DNA of 64,000 nucleotides, from contig DATMYA010000052.1 of NCBI GenBank assembly GCA_035561135.1, positions 1-64,000 of the forward strand. The letters run 5' to 3'. The stretch's first letter is position 1. Each line of letters begins with the position of its first letter. The notes below the pieces were generated by a model. It saw only the letters and a program-made list of their open reading frames with translations. It was not told the DNA's origin and did not search any database. The stretch is from Clostridia bacterium. GTDB lineage: Bacteria > Acidobacteriota > Terriglobia > Terriglobales > Acidobacteriaceae. The position numbers and the translations under genes are program-made. Positions 43,555 through 52,030 of the stretch are shown here, in pieces.

Positions 43555-44643
43555 ATGAAGAATCGCTTTCTACTCGCGCTGCCCTTAGCCGCAACCCTGA
43601 TGGTTCCGGCTATAGCGCAAACTTCGTCAAGCTCGCAGAGCACAGAACCCCAGCAGCCCGCGGCAACTTCCACGCAGACCGGCGCCAGCTCGCAGAGCAC
43701 CGGAATGCAGCAGAGCGACACTTCGCAGGTCCGGTCAGATCAGGCCCAGGCCGATGCCAACCTCGCCGCACACCAGCCTCTTCAGCAGGACACGCGCCAG
43801 GGATTCTGGGGCAAGCTGAATCCGTTTGCGCGCAAGAAGTATGTTTCGCGCCAGCTTAGTCCGATCCGTAACCGTGTCAACGAACTCGATGAGTTGACTT
43901 CCAAGAACTCGCAGATGGTGCGGGACGTTGATAGCCGCGCGCAGGAGGGCATCCGCATGGCTTCCGCCAAGGCGAATGAAGCCGACCAGCACGCTATCGA
44001 GGCCGGCAATCGTGCCCAGACGGCTCACCAGACCGCCGAGCAGGCCAACACGCGCCTCACGACCGTCGCTAACGTCGTAGGCAACATCGACCAGTACCAG
44101 CCTGCGACCCAGACCGAAATCCGCTTCCGTAGCGGACAGACGCTCCTGAGCCAGAAGGCGAAAGCTGCGCTCGACGAAATGGCCGCCAGCTTGAAGGACC
44201 AGAAAGGCTACGTCGTAGAAGTTCAAGGCTTTTCGCCCGGACGTGGCTCGGCTGCCATTCAGACCTCGCAGAATATGGCCGACGCCGTCGTTCGCTACCT
44301 GGTGCTTGAGCACCAGATCCCGGTTTACCGTATCTTCGTTCTCGGCATGGGCAACGCCCCTGTTAAGGACGCCGAGGGCAAGGCGACTCGGGTTCGCGCC
44401 GGTCGCGTGGAAGTCACACTGCTGAAGAATAACCTCGATCAACTCGCTTCTGCCACGGGAACTTCGTCCGATATGGGCATGCAAACCTCGACTGGCAGCG
44501 CGGCGCAAGGAACCGCTACGCAGACTCAGGGTGGCGTCACCGGTTCCACTACGCAGCCTTCATCCACGCAGGGGCAGTCGACAGGCACCGTAGCAGCGCC
44601 GACGCAACAGGAACCGCCGAAGATGGACAACAACCCTCGGTAG
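43555..44643 (+). CDS. OmpA-like envelope protein
   Basis: The 362-residue protein starts with a signal peptide (MKNRFLLALPLAATLMVPAIAQ). Residues 25-75 are Ser/Gln/Thr-rich. FWGKLNPFARKKYVSRQL and a helical, coiled-coil-like section follow (about 90-175). The OmpA-like domain lies about 183-290: TEIRFRSGQTLLSQKAKAAL, VEVQGFSPGRGSAAIQTSQN, AGRVEVTLLKN. The Asp of the usual GHTDSxGS peptidoglycan-binding motif is replaced by Ser-Pro, so binding may be altered. The tail is Gln/Thr-rich. A GGAGGAA Shine-Dalgarno sequence precedes the ATG, and a strong terminator follows. Confidence 0.85.
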   Translation: MKNRFLLALPLAATLMVPAIAQTSSSSQSTEPQQPAATSTQTGASSQSTGMQQSDTSQVRSDQAQADANLAAHQPLQQDTRQGFWGKLNPFARKKYVSRQLSPIRNRVNELDELTSKNSQMVRDVDSRAQEGIRMASAKANEADQHAIEAGNRAQTAHQTAEQANTRLTTVANVVGNIDQYQPATQTEIRFRSGQTLLSQKAKAALDEMAASLKDQKGYVVEVQGFSPGRGSAAIQTSQNMADAVVRYLVLEHQIPVYRIFVLGMGNAPVKDAEGKATRVRAGRVEVTLLKNNLDQLASATGTSSDMGMQTSTGSAAQGTATQTQGGVTGSTTQPSSTQGQSTGTVAAPTQQEPPKMDNNPR

Positions 44644-44688
44644 CTAACGATATGGTGAATGGCGCGGTTCAGGGAAGCGCGCCTAACG

Positions 44689-44721
44689 CGAAGGCCTCTC
44701 GTCAGGAGAGGCCTTCGTTTT
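44689..44721 (+). terminator. Intrinsic terminator after the OmpA-like gene
   Basis: CGAAGGCCTCTC (44689-44700) pairs with GAGAGGCCTTCG (44706-44717), a perfect 12-bp stem, loop GTCAG, then TTTT. Confidence 0.95.
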
Positions 44722-44895
44722 GCCGCGAAACTGGTGGCCGCCGCGAGGAGGACGCGTGAGTTGCAGGTGCGAGTCGTGGCTGTGAGCGAAAATTCAGGCA
44801 AGTAGCTCATCGCGAGTGTTTCTCCAACGAGCTCTGCTTTCGCGAAATTGCATGCGCCGACCTGGACTAAACTACGCCTCACCAGGGAGGATGGC

Positions 44896-45771
44896 ATGAA
44901 GCTCCTGACGAAGTTCAACCTCATCTTTGTCCTGCTGTTCGGGACGGGACTGTTTGTCATCTCCCGAATCGCGTACCAGTTCCTGATTGAAAACGCGCGC
45001 TCACAAGTCCTGAAGCAGGCCGAGTTGATGATGGCGAGCGCCCGTTCAACGCGCGATTACACATCCGAGGAAATCAAGCCGCTGTTGGTCACCAACCAGG
45101 CGCACACCAGGAGGTTTCTGCCGCAAACTGTGCCTGCTTATGCGGCAACGACAATCTTCAGTCGTTTGCGCAAGAATTATCCGGAGTACGTTTACAAGGA
45201 AGCGTCGCTGAATCCCACGAATCTGCGAAATCGCGCAGTGGATTGGGAAGCCGACGTCGTTGGATTTTTTAGAAACAATCCTGATAAGAAGGAATTTGTC
45301 GGCGAGCGCGAAGCACCGACCGGACGCGTCTTGTACCTGGCGCGGCCGATCACGGTAGCTCAGAGTTGCCTGGAGTGTCACAACACGCCCGAACTCGCAC
45401 CTCGCGCGCTGATCAAAGCCTATGGCAGCGGGAATGGATTTGGCTGGAGAGAGAATGAGGTTATCGCGGCGCAAGTCGTCACCGTACCGATGGCAGTTCC
45501 GGTACAAATCGCCGATCAAGCTTTCCGCAAACTGATGGCCTATCTCATTGGCATTTTCATCATCACGCTGCTTGTCATCGATGCGGCGCTGGTGGTGACC
45601 GTCATACGTCCAGTGCGGCGCTTGGCGCAAACGGCGGACCGCATCAGTAAAGGTGAACTGGATTTGCCGGAACTGCCCGTCAAAGGCAACGATGAGATTG
45701 CGCAGGTAACCGCCTCATTCAACCGTATGTACGTGAGCCTTGTGAAGGCGTTCGGGATGTTGAACCAGTAA
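44896..45771 (+). CDS. DUF3365 haem-motif membrane sensor ending after HAMP
   Basis: The 291-residue protein has TM1 at about 8-26. The periplasmic DUF3365 (Tll0287-like) domain spans about 30-205, with the c-type haem motif CLECH at 158-162 and the YKEASLNPTNLRNRAVDWE stretch near 100. TM2 (about 212-232) and a HAMP domain (RPVRRLAQTADRISKGELDL, near 229-248, then FNRMYV) follow. In most DUF3365 proteins an output domain (histidine kinase or chemoreceptor) follows. Here the protein ends 25 residues after HAMP, with no output domain. The ATG at 44896 has GGGAGG 5 nt upstream. It is a possible redox sensor. The adjacent convergent gene is a Ser/Thr kinase. Confidence 0.85.
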   Translation: MKLLTKFNLIFVLLFGTGLFVISRIAYQFLIENARSQVLKQAELMMASARSTRDYTSEEIKPLLVTNQAHTRRFLPQTVPAYAATTIFSRLRKNYPEYVYKEASLNPTNLRNRAVDWEADVVGFFRNNPDKKEFVGEREAPTGRVLYLARPITVAQSCLECHNTPELAPRALIKAYGSGNGFGWRENEVIAAQVVTVPMAVPVQIADQAFRKLMAYLIGIFIITLLVIDAALVVTVIRPVRRLAQTADRISKGELDLPELPVKGNDEIAQVTASFNRMYVSLVKAFGMLNQ

Positions 45772-45808
45772 CGATGGTGTAGCGAGAAAGCGGGTGCGTC
45801 AGCGATTG

Positions 45809-46957
45809 CTACCTCACATAGCGGCGCTTTGCGGCAAGAAACTTCTCGCGGTCCTTAGCTGAATCGATTTCCTGCGCGACGGCGGCAAAAAGATCATGAA
45901 CGGTGCTACAGTCTTTTGCCACGCGCCGGACGATGATCTTCGCAATCGGCCCGATGTAGGACGCAAGTTCTCTTCCGACTTCATCCACTACGGCGGGGTG
46001 CTCTGAAAGCAAAACGCCGACCTGCTGTGGGTCGTGCAGGTCGCTCTTACGGCGGGATGGTGTGTGATGTCCGCCGCTTCCCCCCGACGGACGTTTCGAC
46101 GGACTCACAACAGTCACCATCGAATCCATGGTGGTGGCGTACTCGGACTGCACGACGTTCAGGTCCGAGAGCAACTCCTCGGCGCTCTGGTAGCGAGCGT
46201 TGGGATTCTTGGCCAACGCTTTCATCACCGTTCGCGACAGATCGGCTGGTACGTGCGGGTCGATTTCGCCAGGCGGAGCGGGCGTGTGGTTGAGGTGCCC
46301 GGTCATAATCGCGTATTGATTCGGTCCATCGACTGGCAGCTTACCTGTGACCACCTCATACAAAGTGACGCCGACAGAGTAAATGTCCGAACGCGCATCG
46401 ACTTCAGATCCGCCAATCTGTTCAGGAGACATGTAGTGGAACGATCCCACCACATTGCCCGAAACCGTCAGCCGTGCGTCGCGGCCGCTGACCGCGATAC
46501 CGAAGTCTACGACCTTCACTATGTTGTCCACGCCGATGACGATGTTGGACGGCTTGATATCGCGATGTACCACACCGTGCTTATGCGCATAGGCCAACGC
46601 GGATAATACCTGGGACACGTAGAAGAGGCCTTCCGTGATGGTGATACCAGGGGGCCGCAACTTAGCGCAGAGCGTGGTCCCTTCTGCATACTCCATCACC
46701 ATCGCGAGACGCTCGCCTGAGCGGAATGCGGTATGCAGCGCGGCGATGTTCGGATGTTGCAGGCGCGCCAGCACACGTATTTCACGCGCGAAACGCTCGC
46801 CGATCTCGTGGCTGCTATCACCCTCGAGCAGTAGCTTCAAAGCCTCGACGCGTTGAGAAATGACGTGCTGGACTTTGTACACGTCACCCATGCCACCCGC
46901 ACCGAGGTGGGCAATGACCTGGTAATCGCCGATGACTTCACCGACTGCGAGTCCCAT
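45809..46957 (-). CDS. Soluble PknB-type serine/threonine protein kinase
   Basis: The 382-residue protein has a Hanks-type kinase domain (about 8-268): G-loop GAGGMGDV (19-26), catalytic Lys41 in VEALKLL, HRDIKPSNIVIG near 135, DFGIAV near 155 and GSFHYMSPEQIGG near 170. The C-terminal 110 residues contain a Ser/Gly-rich linker and a helical domain (IAKIIVRRVAKDCSTVHDLF), without a transmembrane segment or PASTA repeats. It is a cytosolic kinase with unknown targets. Unlike PknB it lacks a sensor. It follows the TonB receptor gene on the same strand at 171 bp. Confidence 0.93.
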   Translation of the reverse strand: MGLAVGEVIGDYQVIAHLGAGGMGDVYKVQHVISQRVEALKLLLEGDSSHEIGERFAREIRVLARLQHPNIAALHTAFRSGERLAMVMEYAEGTTLCAKLRPPGITITEGLFYVSQVLSALAYAHKHGVVHRDIKPSNIVIGVDNIVKVVDFGIAVSGRDARLTVSGNVVGSFHYMSPEQIGGSEVDARSDIYSVGVTLYEVVTGKLPVDGPNQYAIMTGHLNHTPAPPGEIDPHVPADLSRTVMKALAKNPNARYQSAEELLSDLNVVQSEYATTMDSMVTVVSPSKRPSGGSGGHHTPSRRKSDLHDPQQVGVLLSEHPAVVDEVGRELASYIGPIAKIIVRRVAKDCSTVHDLFAAVAQEIDSAKDREKFLAAKRRYVR

Positions 46958-47128
46958 AGAAAGCCGTGTGGTCGAGCGAAGATGTTGAAATGTCTTGAGC
47001 GCTTGCTGGAATTGAGCCTGGCTCGGCGCAAGTCACCGAACTCGGCACGCTGTTCACCGATTCTAGTCCGAACACGAGCAGCCATTCTCGAAATCTGCGC
47101 ACTCGCCGGCGATCGCAACTTCCATTTT

Positions 47129-49849
47129 TTAGAATGTGTACGTGTAGCGAACAGTTGCGCTGCGGCCGGGAGCATCCACGCCCCAACTGATACCGCGGTA
47201 GATGCGATCGCCTATGTTCTCGAACTCGGCGACGAGTGACTGCCGCTCGCCAATGTGGTATCCGCCCCGCAGGTTGATGGTCATGTAACCGGGGAGATGG
47301 TCGTATAGAGGAGCCTGCGCAGCTGTGCCAAGAACACGCGTTTGGATTTGCGCCAGGGTCTCACCCGTCGCAATCAACTGATCGTCGGCGTTACCCAGAA
47401 CACCATCCGTTCCCGGCGACACGAAGCCGCGGACCGTAGCTCCGCGCCGGAAGAAGTTCTGGATGCTGCTCCGGGAGCGTGTTGCGCCCGTGCGACGGTC
47501 TTCTATATCCAGGGTGGACAGACGCTCCTGCCGCAATGCTGCGTGAACATAGGGCTCAATCCACCAATGCCCTCTCTTGTGTGTATAGCGAAGTTTTAAA
47601 TAACCGTCCGGTGCCGGAGTCCCGCCTTCAAAATTCGGAGCTTGGCCTGTGCGTTTGTCGGCCGCATGGATGTAGGTAAGAACCGTTCCCAGTTGCCAGT
47701 TGGAACGGAGGCGAAGCTCTCCTCGATGTTCCAGTCCCCAAATCCGCGCATCATCCCAATTGGCGCGTACAAGCACTGGAGTCGAACTGGCGGCCACGAA
47801 AACCGTTCCGGTCGGATCCTGCGAGGTGATCGGCACGCCCCCAAGCGTAAGCCCAACGGAGCTCGCCGGGAGGATCAGGGCCTGTTTTGTGATGCTGTCA
47901 TTGATGTCGTTGATGAAGCCGGAGACATTGACGCTGAACAGCTTAGTTTTTGCACGCACGCCGACTTCGTAATTCTGGCTCGTTTCCGGCTTGAGTTGCG
48001 CAACCGGCAGCCCTGAACTGGTTGCCGTTCGCAATGCCGAGTCTCCAACCATCGCGCCCAGTCCTGCGATCTCCGGCGCAGCAACCTCGAATCCGGAGCC
48101 CGTTAGTCCAAGCGTTCCCAGGTCCGTGATGTGCGGCGCACGAAAGCCGCGGCTGGCATTTGCGAAAAAGGCGAGCGGCTCAATGGGCGAGAACACGGCG
48201 CCCACGCGGTAGGTCCAAGCACCCACCCGCAAGGAATCATCTGGCCACAGCGGCTTGCCGCCAACAAGCGGGCTGTCACTCTGCCGCGAACGGTAGGAAG
48301 CAACGCTGTAACGTGCAGCACCCGCCAGCGTAATCTTGCGGAAAGGCGAGTAGACGTCCTGAAGGTAGATGCCTCCGCTACGGTAGGCTGCGCGATCTGG
48401 AACGCGGCCACGGCGAACGGTCGCGATGCCGCTCACTGTATCCAGCGCGTACGATGACGCGCGTATCGCCTCCTGATAATACTCCGCGCCAAGAACCACG
48501 TCGTTCTTGAACATCATCTTGTCCAGCAATCCCTGCACGCCATGAACATGCGTGCGCTCCGGCTCATGAGTAATCGCTGCCACAGGATTCCCATTTCCGC
48601 CCTGGTTCACGCGCTCTTCGCGCTGCGCGTTATACGAGTACGTCAGGCTTGCACGATCCACCGGACCTAACTTGTACTTGTCCATCCGTACATAGAACAG
48701 ATCGGACATCAGGTTCCGCAGGTCTGCGATCAGGTTTCCGTCGCCCCCGAGTGTCTGGTCGTAGCGCCTGCCGCCATCCTGCTGCGCCCGGCTGTAGCTG
48801 GCCGTAATATGGGTGTGAACAGCAGGAGTCCACATCGCTTTGAAACTTCCGCCGTACTGAGTAGAGGCAGTGTCGGGCAGTCGCGAGCCTATAAAGAGAT
48901 CGGACGGCAAGCCGAAAAATCGCGCGAAGGCCGAATGAGAGTCCACGCCCCCGCCGGTGCGAAGCCTGTTCGCGCGGAATCCATCGAGGTTCAACACAGA
49001 GCCGAAGTTCTTGCTGCTATAGAGGAGTTGCAGGTTTGAGCCGTAACTCGCGTCGGCAGTCGTGCCGATCGCGCTGTACTTACCGCTGAACAATCGCTCA
49101 TCGCTCACTAGCGGCGCTACGCCGATCAACTGCACCGTCCCGCCAATCGCGTCACTTCCATACTGCGCGCTCGATGCGCCACGGATGATCTCGATCGCAT
49201 CGAGGCCGCTCGCCTGGTTCAAATTGAAGAACGTGTTGATGCCGCCGCGCTGTGCCGAAGTCGAGTACCGTACGCCATCAACGTATACGTTCACACGGTT
49301 CCCAGTGAGGCCCCTCACAAACACGCCCGAGATGGTTGGACTCGTGCGTTGCAGGGTAACTCCCTCTTCCTCCTGGGCGGCCTGTGCCGTAACCGCCTTC
49401 ACTCGAATAGCAAGTTCGGCGCCATTGATGACGTTCACCTGCTGCGTGGCCGTGTGCGTTTCCTCCACGACACCGCGCTCGGCAGTCACCGTAAGCTCTT
49501 CGGGAGTAGCCGCGAAATCAAGATCTACAGTGATTAAGTTCGAACGAGAAGCGCTTACTTGTACTGCAACGCGCCGCTCCGAAAGAGAAGTCGCCTGTAC
49601 GCGGATGATGTAGCTGCCCGGACGAACTGAGGGGAATGTGAAGCTGCCGTCTGCGTTCGTGCGGGTGGTTGCAATGACGGACTGTGGCGGCGTAATCAGC
49701 GAAACCAGAGCGTCGGCTATCGCAACTCGACCTCTGGCCGTGACCTTGCCTGCCAGCTCAATCGCCGGCGCGGGCGCGGTAGCTGAAGTGAAAGCGCCGG
49801 AACTGAAGATACAAAGAACGAGGAGAACCACCCCGCCGCAACGCCGCAT
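47129..49849 (-). CDS. TonB-dependent outer-membrane receptor
   Basis: The 906-residue receptor has a signal peptide (MRRCGGVVLLVLCIFSSGAF). A CarbopepD_reg-like beta domain spans about 30-105 (GKVTARGRVAIADALVSLI then FTFPSVRPGSYIIRVQ). The plug (about 120-260) has VFVRGLTGNRVNVYVDGVR and AIEIIRGASSAQYGSDAIGG. The barrel ends in RSATVRYTYTF with a terminal Phe. It imports siderophores, vitamin B12 or glycans; the ligand cannot be predicted. GGAGG lies 5 nt before the ATG, and TATAAT at 49870-49875 upstream. Confidence 0.93.
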   Translation of the reverse strand: MRRCGGVVLLVLCIFSSGAFTSATAPAPAIELAGKVTARGRVAIADALVSLITPPQSVIATTRTNADGSFTFPSVRPGSYIIRVQATSLSERRVAVQVSASRSNLITVDLDFAATPEELTVTAERGVVEETHTATQQVNVINGAELAIRVKAVTAQAAQEEEGVTLQRTSPTISGVFVRGLTGNRVNVYVDGVRYSTSAQRGGINTFFNLNQASGLDAIEIIRGASSAQYGSDAIGGTVQLIGVAPLVSDERLFSGKYSAIGTTADASYGSNLQLLYSSKNFGSVLNLDGFRANRLRTGGGVDSHSAFARFFGLPSDLFIGSRLPDTASTQYGGSFKAMWTPAVHTHITASYSRAQQDGGRRYDQTLGGDGNLIADLRNLMSDLFYVRMDKYKLGPVDRASLTYSYNAQREERVNQGGNGNPVAAITHEPERTHVHGVQGLLDKMMFKNDVVLGAEYYQEAIRASSYALDTVSGIATVRRGRVPDRAAYRSGGIYLQDVYSPFRKITLAGAARYSVASYRSRQSDSPLVGGKPLWPDDSLRVGAWTYRVGAVFSPIEPLAFFANASRGFRAPHITDLGTLGLTGSGFEVAAPEIAGLGAMVGDSALRTATSSGLPVAQLKPETSQNYEVGVRAKTKLFSVNVSGFINDINDSITKQALILPASSVGLTLGGVPITSQDPTGTVFVAASSTPVLVRANWDDARIWGLEHRGELRLRSNWQLGTVLTYIHAADKRTGQAPNFEGGTPAPDGYLKLRYTHKRGHWWIEPYVHAALRQERLSTLDIEDRRTGATRSRSSIQNFFRRGATVRGFVSPGTDGVLGNADDQLIATGETLAQIQTRVLGTAAQAPLYDHLPGYMTINLRGGYHIGERQSLVAEFENIGDRIYRGISWGVDAPGRSATVRYTYTF

Positions 49850-49869
49850 AATCCCTCCAGAGTACCCGG

Positions 49870-49900
49870 ATTATAAGCTGCGGACAGGCTGGAGGGACAA
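49870..49900 (-). promoter_or_regulatory. Candidate TonB receptor promoter
   Basis: Minus strand TATAAT (49870-49875) with TTGTCC (49895-49900), spacer 19 bp (longer than ideal), starting 20 bp before the ATG. Confidence 0.4.
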
Positions 49901-49930
49901 CGCCGGAATCCGCTCGCCACGGGAAACACA

Positions 49931-50479
49931 ATGCGCGAGAATCGAGCGATGCCAACGCTCTACTGCACTCGAATGTCTTCGCCGGTAGGAACGCTAGTCC
50001 TCGCCGTAGCCGAACGGGGCCTTGTGCGTCTTGAGTTCGAGCGCAGCAGCGTTGCCTCGAGCATCGCACGCGAACAGATTGTCGAGAGCGCCGAGCGCAC
50101 GCAACCGTTTGTTCGAGAGCTGGAGGAATACTTTGCCGGAATGCGCCGCGAGTTTACCTTCCCGCTCGATCTACGCGGCACCGACTTCCAGCTCAAGTGC
50201 TGGAATGCCCTGCTGACGATTCCTTATGGCGCAGTGCGCAGCTACGCGCAGATCGCGCAACAGGTCGGATGTGCAAAGGGATTCCGCGCCGTCGGTATGG
50301 CGAACCACGACAACCCCATTGCCATCGTCGTGCCCTGTCATCGCGTGCTCGCCAGCGACGGCACGCTCGGCGGATACGCCGCTGGACTCGATGCCAAGCG
50401 TTGGCTACTCGAACTGGAAGGGGTGCGCGTGGATTTTGCCTCGTTGCGATTGCCGTTCGCCGCCGCCGCAAGCGAGTGA
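49931..50479 (+). CDS. ogt: Methylated-DNA-protein-cysteine methyltransferase
   Basis: The protein repairs O6-methylguanine by transferring the methyl group to its own cysteine (single-use). Residues about 1-80 form the N-terminal domain, and the C-terminal helix-turn-helix contains FQLKCWNALLTIPYG and YAQIAQQVG. The active-site motif PCHRV places Cys at about 136. The length of 182 residues is normal for Ogt. An alternative ATG at 49949 (MPTLYCTRMSSPVG) gives a start more typical of the family. It is divergent from the TonB gene with an 81-bp spacer. Confidence 0.95.
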   Translation: MRENRAMPTLYCTRMSSPVGTLVLAVAERGLVRLEFERSSVASSIAREQIVESAERTQPFVRELEEYFAGMRREFTFPLDLRGTDFQLKCWNALLTIPYGAVRSYAQIAQQVGCAKGFRAVGMANHDNPIAIVVPCHRVLASDGTLGGYAAGLDAKRWLLELEGVRVDFASLRLPFAAAASE

Positions 50480-50539
50480 GTTTGCATGTTCTGAATAGAC
50501 AGCGATTGCATCTGAGGGACAACCGCTGCTAGCGCTGGC

Positions 50540-51982
50540 CTATTTCGCTTTTGCGATTTCTTCTGCCGTCTGTATCTGATGAACGGCGACAAAGTTTGTC
50601 GGATAGCGACCGGTGTAGCAACCGGTGCAGTATTGGGTTTCGCCGCCCTCGGCACAGGCTTCCCGAAGCCCTTCGAGCGAGAGAAAGGCGAGCGAGTCGG
50701 CGCCAATGTACTCGCGAATCTCATCAACGGTCTTGTTGGCGGCGATGAGGTGACGGCGCTCGGGTGTGTCAACGCCGTAGTAGCAAGGGCCAATGGTCGG
50801 AGGGCATGAGATGCGTACATGCACTTCGACGGCTCCGGCGTCCCGGATCATGCGGACGATCTTGCGACTGGTGGTGCCACGGACAATGGAGTCGTCCACG
50901 AGCACGATGCTCTTGCCTTCGAGCACGCTGCGCACTGGGTTGAGCTTGAGCTTGACGCCAAAGTCCCGCACGCGCTGTTCGGGTTCGATGAAAGTGCGAC
51001 CGACGTAGTGGTTCCGAATAAGACCGAAGGCGAACGGAATCCCGCTCTCGTGCGAAAAGCCCATTGCTGCGGTGACGCCCGAATCTGGCACAGGCACGAC
51101 GATGTCGGCCACGACTGGCGATTCAGCGGCAAGACGGCGGCCCATCAGTTCGCGACTCTCCTGCACTGCGCGGCCAAACACGACGCTGTCCGGACGCGAG
51201 AAATACACGTGCTCGAAGATGCAACTCGAGTGCGGCATTGAAGAGGACGCGTAGAAGCGTGAGTAAACGCCTTCTGGTCCGACGACGACCAACTCGCCGG
51301 GTTTAACTTCGCGTTCGTAGATGGCGCCGAGAAGATCGAAGGCGCAGGTTTCTGAGGCAAAGACGATCGTGTCCTTCTGTCCAGCGCCCGTTGCCGGAAT
51401 GCGGCCCATCACAAGCGGGCGGAAACCACGCGAGTCCCGCGCGGCAAAGATGTGGTCAGGCGTGATGAGAACGACTGAGAACGCACCCTCCACGCGACGT
51501 AGCGAATCGGCAATGGCCTCCGGCAACTCGTGCTCGCGCGACTGCGCGATGAGGTGCAGGATGATCTCGGAATCGCTGGTCGTCTGGAATATGCTTCCCT
51601 GCTTTTCAAATCGCTGACGAATCTGGGCGGCATTCACCAAATTGCCGTTGTGGGCGAGAGCGATACGTCCCTTGTTGCACTCAACGCGGATAGGCTGGGC
51701 ATTCAGAAGTGCGGAGTCGCCGGTCGTGGAGTAGCGGGTGTGTCCGATGGCAAGGCGGCCGGGAACGCGCTTGAGCGTTTCCTCGTTGAAGATATCGGCA
51801 ACAAGGCCCATGGCTTTGTAAACGTGCACGAGTTCACCGTCGGACGAGGCGACGCCGGCCGATTCCTGACCGCGATGCTGTAGCGCATGAAGGCCGAGAT
51901 AGGCCAGCTTAGAGGCCTCAGCATGGCCGTAGATGGCCACAACGCCACATTCCTCATGCAACTTGTCGAGAACTAAAAACAT
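50540..51982 (-). CDS. purF: Amidophosphoribosyltransferase
   Basis: PurF makes phosphoribosylamine from PRPP and glutamine, the first committed step of purine synthesis. The 480-residue protein begins MFLVLDKLHEECGVVAIYG. An 11-residue propeptide is removed to expose Cys12 as the N-terminal nucleophile. The PRPP site is VLVDDSIVRGTTSRKIV near 345. Cysteines near 253 and 400 and the CTGC near 465 match the [4Fe-4S] ligands of the Bacillus-type, oxygen-sensitive enzyme. The ATG has GGTGGG upstream. It lies 48 bp after purL. Confidence 0.96.
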   Translation of the reverse strand: MFLVLDKLHEECGVVAIYGHAEASKLAYLGLHALQHRGQESAGVASSDGELVHVYKAMGLVADIFNEETLKRVPGRLAIGHTRYSTTGDSALLNAQPIRVECNKGRIALAHNGNLVNAAQIRQRFEKQGSIFQTTSDSEIILHLIAQSREHELPEAIADSLRRVEGAFSVVLITPDHIFAARDSRGFRPLVMGRIPATGAGQKDTIVFASETCAFDLLGAIYEREVKPGELVVVGPEGVYSRFYASSSMPHSSCIFEHVYFSRPDSVVFGRAVQESRELMGRRLAAESPVVADIVVPVPDSGVTAAMGFSHESGIPFAFGLIRNHYVGRTFIEPEQRVRDFGVKLKLNPVRSVLEGKSIVLVDDSIVRGTTSRKIVRMIRDAGAVEVHVRISCPPTIGPCYYGVDTPERRHLIAANKTVDEIREYIGADSLAFLSLEGLREACAEGGETQYCTGCYTGRYPTNFVAVHQIQTAEEIAKAK

Positions 51983-52030
51983 GCACCCACCCTGTTACCC
52001 CTTTACCGGCTTGCTTTTTGCACGCGTTTA

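Noticed and set aside
43337..43558. 73-residue plus-strand frame in the OmpA-like leader
   Set aside because: No Shine-Dalgarno sequence, unremarkable composition, overlaps the real start codon by 4 bp; regulatory repeats occupy the same stretch.
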